This document shows positions 58,372 to 64,000 of a stretch of 64,000 bases of DNA, one piece after another. Below the pieces are notes generated by a model that saw only the letters and a list, made by a program, of their open reading frames with translations, did no database searches and had not been told where the DNA came from. Position 1 is the first letter of the stretch; every line of letters begins with the position of its first letter. The translations under genes were made by a program, and so were the position numbers. The DNA comes from Sycobia sp. Sy_11 (lineage: Eukaryota; Arthropoda; Insecta; Hymenoptera; Epichrysomallidae), in the NCBI GenBank assembly GCA_018907035.1, contig JACCIC010000002.1:7949501-8013500 (forward strand), in the 5' to 3' direction.

Positions 58372-60785
58372 ATCTCTCCCTCTCTGCTTCGGCCTCACCC
58401 TCGGACTCGATTAATCTACGCCCACGTGCTCGAATTGAAAATACTTTGCTTTTTCATTCTAGCGCCCCTCGTGCTGTCCTTTGTTTTATTTTTAGACGAT
58501 ATACGGTTGCCATCGGTAGTATAACTCTACGTTTCATTGCATTTGCAAATTTCTATATATCATACCTTTATCATAGACTCTTCGAAACTACGGGATTTTC
58601 ATTTATCTTGTTTTTTTTTTTTTTTTTTTTATTTTATCGGTCATTTTTTGGTATTACTCGCTGTCGTACAGGACTCTGTCCTAGGACATAAAAATATCAA
58701 TCAATCACCCCCCCCCCGCTCTATCTCCATCGTCGAGTCTTCGAATTATACTTTTATCATTCTGTATTGTTTTTTAAGTACTGTGTTTATATCCTTTACA
58801 TACATATATGTGTGTGTTTATCTATTTAGCGCGACCCCAATTGCGCGCTTTTCATTGGCTTAACTAATGGCGAAACCTCGAAATTTCGCCAATTACGTAT
58901 TATCATTGAGCGGGAGCGGATCGGGCAATTGAAATAGCCGATGGGAGCAGTCGTTACAATAGGGTCAAAGTGTGGGCATTAAATGGATTTCGGTCGACTC
59001 GTCGCGAGCACCATCGCCTACGCAATAAAGTTTTAGACAAGAATATTATTGGCTAAAATTAGAATCATAATTTCGAATTTCCCGGAATTCCCGATTGGCG
59101 GGGTTGGGGCCGTATGTTATGCGATAGCGGCAAAACATGCTGGCTGTACGTCACGATTGTAAAATTTTCGGTTCTTTTTTTTTTTTTTTTTTTTGTTTGT
59201 TTGTCGCAATATCTTAAGGATATTGCGACAAACTGCTCAAATTACTCATCGCGAGTACGACACCGCGTCGAATTGGAATCGTTTAAAAATCATTTTTTCC
59301 ATTATATAGCTGATTAATGAGCAGAGCATTGCTGAGAAAAATTCAAAGTCATAAAGTGCGATTTTTGTCACAGGCGGTTGTTGTCAAACGACACAACTAA
59401 ATCATCGATCAAGCATACACATTTCATTACATATATATTATTATATTATTAAACTAATACATATGTATTATTTTATGATTTCGAATTTCTATCAATGCCC
59501 CAAGTGAAATCCATGAAAATGCTGTACGCTGCGCTCGCAATTTAATTGTCCAATACATAGTAATAGGGCTTTAAAATCAGCTGTATATACACATTTTCGT
59601 ACACAGCAAGGCTGCTTAATACTCAAAAGTATGATCTATTCCGTTATTCCTCAAATCCAGATAGGTAGATAGATTAAAAAGGCTAATTAAGTAAGAAAAA
59701 AAAAAGCATCGTTAATTTTATTAAAATACACGTTGTTCAACTTAACGGGGGTATAAGCAATAATCATACCCTTGATCTATATGTTGACGGGGGGTGGGGT
59801 GGGGGGTCCGCGCGCGCGCTCCCGGTAAACGAAAAAATACGATGAATTTACCATTGCCGCATTATAAATTCTAATTCAAGTTTTCATGATAAAATCTTCC
59901 ATTGGATTTGGAGTGATACAGATGTAGAGAGAGAGAGAGAGAGAGTTTATACAGTCATTATATATTACGGCGTTCTCTAGAAAAATGTAAATGCAGATAT
60001 GGAAAAGCGACGAGTTCAGATTATCACTAGCATTGTTCTCCTTGAACTTTTCCATTAATTGTAAATCAGTTTTTTCTATATCGTTATATGACTTCGACTT
60101 TTGACCAAAGTAATAATAAAATAGGAGAATATAGTCGATGTAAAACAAAATAGTATAACATCTCAGTAATCATAATTCATTAAAAAAAAAAAAAAAAAAA
60201 AAAAAACTTGGTAGAATAGAAAATCTATCTGTAGATGAATGGAAGGAAGCGAAGATAATCGATGGACCGCTTAAATTAAAACTAAAACGGCTTAAAAAAG
60301 TTGTACGAACAATTTATGGCAAAGCGAGAATGTCTTAAATCAATTAGTATACGCAATTATATATATATATAATACATATAACATAAATAATTATTCCTCA
60401 TTTGGTTACAATTATCGTAAAATATCATTACCTTATGCGTATGTAGGGACTTTTTTTTTTTTTTTTTTTTTAATCATGAATTGGGATGCTGCCCACGATG
60501 AACCTATCGGCGATATAACGTGGCGTATGTCAATGTACGACGACTTATTATTTTTGCCCAAATTAACCGCCTGACCCTTAATAAGATAATAAGCAGACGC
60601 AGTTGCCGGGAGGGGCGGGGGGCGTGGGAGGTTTCTTAAGCACAATCTATGCCAATCTACGTCGCCATGTGTGTGTGTGTGTGTGTGTGTGTGTATTATG
60701 TATTTAAATTCAAGCTAAAATTCAACGGATAGTAATCGTTATCTCTTTCGAGTTCCCTTTGTTTCTTGCTCTGTGCAAAATTTCC

Positions 60786-60826
<41 letters not shown>

Positions 60827-60981
60827 AGAAAAAATCCCGATAGCTATTATATAGAATTTTGCAGAAATATAAAACAAACGAATAAATTCGACCCTCGCAC
60901 GGCACTGATGATAATAATAAAAAAAAAAATCTGTTTCCCCGCAAATGTACGCGGAAGACAGCAGCGCCCGGATAAGAAGCG
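57381..60981. promoter_or_regulatory. Upstream region of the arylsulfatase gene, with a GC-rich island
   Basis: CA tract 57509-57544. A strongly CpG-rich block at 57860-58270 has overlapping open frames on both strands but no domain, and probably is a promoter or 5' UTR island. CT tract 58331-58362, C-run 58706-58715, ATTGG/CCAAT motifs at 58853, 58888, 59050 and 59094, the hairpin at 59.2 kb, poly-A and poly-T runs near 60182, 60452 and 60789-60826, and TG tract 60668-60693. How much is arylsulfatase 5' UTR cannot be told from sequence. Confidence 0.4.
59199..59233. repeat. Hairpin with 15-nt perfect arms beside a poly-T run
   Basis: GTTTGTCGCAATATC - TTAAG - GATATTGCGACAAAC, directly after about 20 T. 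No flanking gene explains it. Confidence 0.7.
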
Positions 60982-61101
60982 ATGGCCCAGCGGACGGGGG
61001 TGTACGTCGGCCTGATGGCGGCGCTCGGGATCCTGGGGCTCTCGGCCGAGGGCCAGTTCGACACGCCGCCCCACATCATCGTCTTCATGGCCGACGATCT
61101 G
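60982..61101 (+). CDS. Arylsulfatase (arylsulfatase B-like), first coding exon, gene runs off the right edge
   Basis: Forty codons from the ATG to a GTGAGC donor in phase 0. Residues 1-24 form a signal peptide (MAQRTGVYVGLMAALGILGL...). They are followed by PPHIIVFMADDL, the N-terminal strand of alkaline-phosphatase-fold sulfatases, in which the paired Asp residues bind the active-site calcium. The expected next residue is the Gly of the conserved DDLG motif, so the split after Leu fits. The formylglycine-precursor exon (CxPxR) is not in the window: nothing matching it appears in the 2.9 kb of intron that follows. Family role: lysosomal or secreted hydrolysis of sulfate esters, e.g. of glycosaminoglycans. 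An upstream ATG at 60945 opens an overlapping frame (+1), which might lower translation if it is in the mRNA. Family confident; subfamily inferred. Confidence 0.85.
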
Positions 61102-64000
61102 GTGAGCATCGCATCGGCAATCCTTCAGAGTTTTCGAATTTAATTTTTCTTTTCTTTCTTCTTTTTTTTTTTTTTTTTTTGTTTCGTTTCATAACACGTG
61201 TAAGGAATTTTATCGATCAATTGTACATAACGTAACCCTCGCGAGGTTATCATTTTGGAGGCGAAACGATTGGGCGATTAACCCATATATATATATATAT
61301 ATGTGTATATAAGTTATGTATGGAATATATACACGATACTTAATACGGGTGAAAACGTGTCGCTATTGCGAGCATGTGTGCTCTTTATTCGATAAAAATG
61401 CTGGCTGTTTACATATTTATATACGTGCTTGACATATCTATATTTTTTATACAAATCTACCGAATATAGAAATTGCTTTTTTTTAATCATATATTCCTTC
61501 ATTCTCATCTTTTTTTTTTTTGTTCTGTTTCTTTTTGAGGCAGATATGGATTGTCACGATCCCCTTGTGGTCCTTTGGCTTTTATGGCAACACGATAGAT
61601 TTGCTCCGATCTGAACCGAGGCTGTAGGTAGGGGTTTGGATAATTGGAAAAAAAATCACAGAATTATCCTGTAGTATCTAGGATGTTACACCGAATTTTT
61701 TTTTTTTTTGTATACCTTCCTGATCTTATTTTCTATCGATCAATTGAAATGTTTTTTTTTCTTTGTATTACGCCGATAAGATCATTTTCTGATATAAATT
61801 CAAAAAAAAAAAAATATTTGCAGGGGCTCCTCGTTTAAATCAGATGGATTTACATTCAATCTAGGACGAATATGCTCGACTTGTGAAAATAGTAGTTTAA
61901 TTTAAGAAATTGAGTTTTCTTGTCATTACGATACAAGAAAAAAGCATATACTCAAAGAAGATAAAGGTATAGCTATGTATAGGTTAGTTGCACATTTAGC
62001 CCTTTTCCGAAACGCTCAGTAACTCTGTCTAAAAAAGAGAAAAAAAAACATGCGTACACATCGTGTACGAAGTTTTTACACTATCCCGAAAACATCGTGC
62101 AACTTCAAAACGCTGTGTAAAATTGCGTAGCAAAATCGCAGAAAACGCGTCGGAAATCTACGATTTAGAAAAAAAAATTTTTTTGCTCGATTTTAATCAA
62201 ATCCAGAGAGTTTGTTTTTTTACAAAACGACCAGATTGGCGACCAAGCTAGTGATGCCATATTTTTGTAAGATTTTTTTTGTACCTTTCTTTTGTAATTA
62301 TTTTTATTAAATTGACTCGTTAATATAGTATTTCGATAAAAATATTATTTACTAGAATCATAAAATATATATAGTAGATTAAGGATTCGATTGAAACTTT
62401 AAAAAAATTTCAATTCAATGAAGATTTAAGGTAAACAACGCTTAGACTGGAGAATTATTCTGAAGTTCAAGCAACCAAGTGTTTTTAGTATAATCAAATA
62501 GAACAAAAATAAAATAAATAATTGCGGATTAATTAATTGGCAAAATAAAAAGTAAAGATACGAGGAAAGGACGATGAGAGATCTTTAAATGTTCGTTGAT
62601 CCGAAGAAACGATAAATTGCACAAATAAACGTAAATATTTTTTCGTTTTGCTATAGAGTGAAGAACAATAAGGTGTCCTTAGAAATTTTTGAAGAGTTTT
62701 CACTTTAGCTGAAATTGTATATATGCATACATTAGTCTAATATTAGACAGACTAAATTAATATTTGAGAAAGTTCACCGACGATAATCTATAAATAATAG
62801 TTTGTTTTAATTCGCCTATCCTATCTATGCTTCTATCGTATATCAATATATATATATAAGAATTTCTTGAAATTAACGATTTCAGGTGGTTATATTTATA
62901 CTATCATATAGGCGGTCTATTGTTTTCCCTTTCCTATTTATTGTACGCTCATACAGCTTTTTCGGGGCATCCAAACACGCTTATGAAACGTGCGGCAAAC
63001 AGTTTTACGAGCTCCGACAAATAAATGCTTTGATCCGACTTTACGGGAAATCAGCGAAAAACTTCTGTGTGATCGGTGTTTAATATATTCGCGCTTAAAC
63101 TGATAATAATCGTCGATAATTATTCAATTTTTTAGTATATATATATATACTAATGTAGTTTTTTAAAATGTTTAAATAGCTCTCTTCTAAGAAATTGAGC
63201 TCTATTAATTAGGCTTTGAAAATTTCCACAGTTCGCGGTATTCCAATACCGAAGATTCAAATAAATTCGAGCTTCAGAGATATTCGAATCGATCGATTAT
63301 CCGAATCTCACGTACGACCATCGATAAGATAATGATCAATATTAAATTTTATTTTCATGCGAACGTACCCATTAATTTCTTTTATTGTCTATATATTTAT
63401 GAGCGTATAAAATAATGTACAATTAAAAAAAAAAAAATTAAATGCAAATATGCTCATACATAGAGCTGCTCGAGCAATATCTTTGAATAGTCGCGTGAGA
63501 TAAGGGTAAATATGTAAAAATTGAGAAATCCGAGACACGAAGCCGATTATCGGTCCTGCTTTTTCGGCATTTTTTTCGATTGCTTAAATGGGCGATTGTC
63601 AAATAAATAATCTATTTTTATTTTACTTCGTCAATAAAAGATTATTTGATCTGAATTTCATGGATCATTATGAAACGTCACGTCGTCCTTTCAATGACAA
63701 AAGTATGTCTCGTCCTTTCTTCTCTGCCCTTTTTTCTATCGTTTTATAACTTTAATAAATCGTCAAAAAAAATGAAAAAAATCTAAAATTTAAATAAAAA
63801 ATAAAATATAAAATGGTTAATCTATAATCCAATGCTAATTCCTTTAAAATTAATGGATTTTATTTTTGTTCGACAACACGCAGTGAACAATGGGGGCATA
63901 GTTCCGAAAAGGGGTACCGGCAAAATTAAAAAAGCAATAGGTCGTATCATCTATTTAGAGACACTGCAAAGGCCATTGTGAAAATTGACGATTAGAACAT
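61102..64000 (+). other. Arylsulfatase intron 1 (5' part)
   Basis: AT-rich intron, incomplete at the window end. It contains poly-T runs (61164-61180, 61510-61520, 61696-61708), short TA tracts and a 14-nt palindrome GTCTAATATTAGAC at about 62735-62749. No second exon, RNA gene or recognisable transposon was found. Confidence 0.55.

Noticed and set aside
58853..59100. Four ATTGG/CCAAT motifs upstream of the arylsulfatase
   Set aside because: Five-base motifs are expected often; no core promoter could be placed next to them.

Overview
This is eukaryotic nuclear DNA, almost certainly from an insect and plausibly a hymenopteran. The genes carry GT-AG introns and the intergenic DNA is AT-rich. 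Simple repeats are extremely dense: long TA, GA/CT, CA and GATA tracts recur every one to two kilobases in parts of the window. A gene of the insect follicle cell protein 3C type is present. I see no prokaryotic operon, CRISPR array, rRNA or tRNA.

Layout. Positions 1-34.8 kb are gene-poor and microsatellite-rich. GC/CpG-richer islands lie at about 5.8-7.3, 15.1-15.5, 16.8-20.1 and 30.0-32.6 kb and look like promoters, 5' exons or unmethylated regulatory DNA. One possible minus-strand terminal exon lies at 27.3 kb, and two similar exon ends with splice donors lie at 5.9 and 31.0 kb. From 34.8 to 53.4 kb is a compact gene cluster. On the minus strand, from right to left, are ARMC7 (45.5-44.5), a mitochondrial hydroxyacyl-thioester dehydratase HTD2 (44.4-43.9), a follicle-cell-protein-3C-like secreted protein (43.4-41.9) and a seven-exon C2H2 zinc-finger gene (40.0-34.8). 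Diverging from ARMC7 on the plus strand is a twelve-exon gene (46.6-53.4) for a coiled-coil plus low-complexity protein I cannot firmly name. At 61.0 kb the signal-peptide exon of an arylsulfatase starts on the plus strand and the gene runs off the right edge.

Exon structures were rebuilt by hand from splice signals and reading-frame phase. All five complete models close in frame. The most interesting observation is that the HTD2 start codon lies 23 nt after the ARMC7 stop codon on the same strand, in a different frame, which suggests a dicistronic mRNA. Vertebrate HTD2 is known as the second cistron of the RPP14 mRNA, so this would be the same enzyme with a different partner. Other points are two copies of a palindromic MITE, a degenerate fold-back element, a repeated (TA)n-spacer-(GA)n cassette, tandem splice acceptors that decide whether the last zinc finger is intact, and an exon that seems to start inside a repeat.
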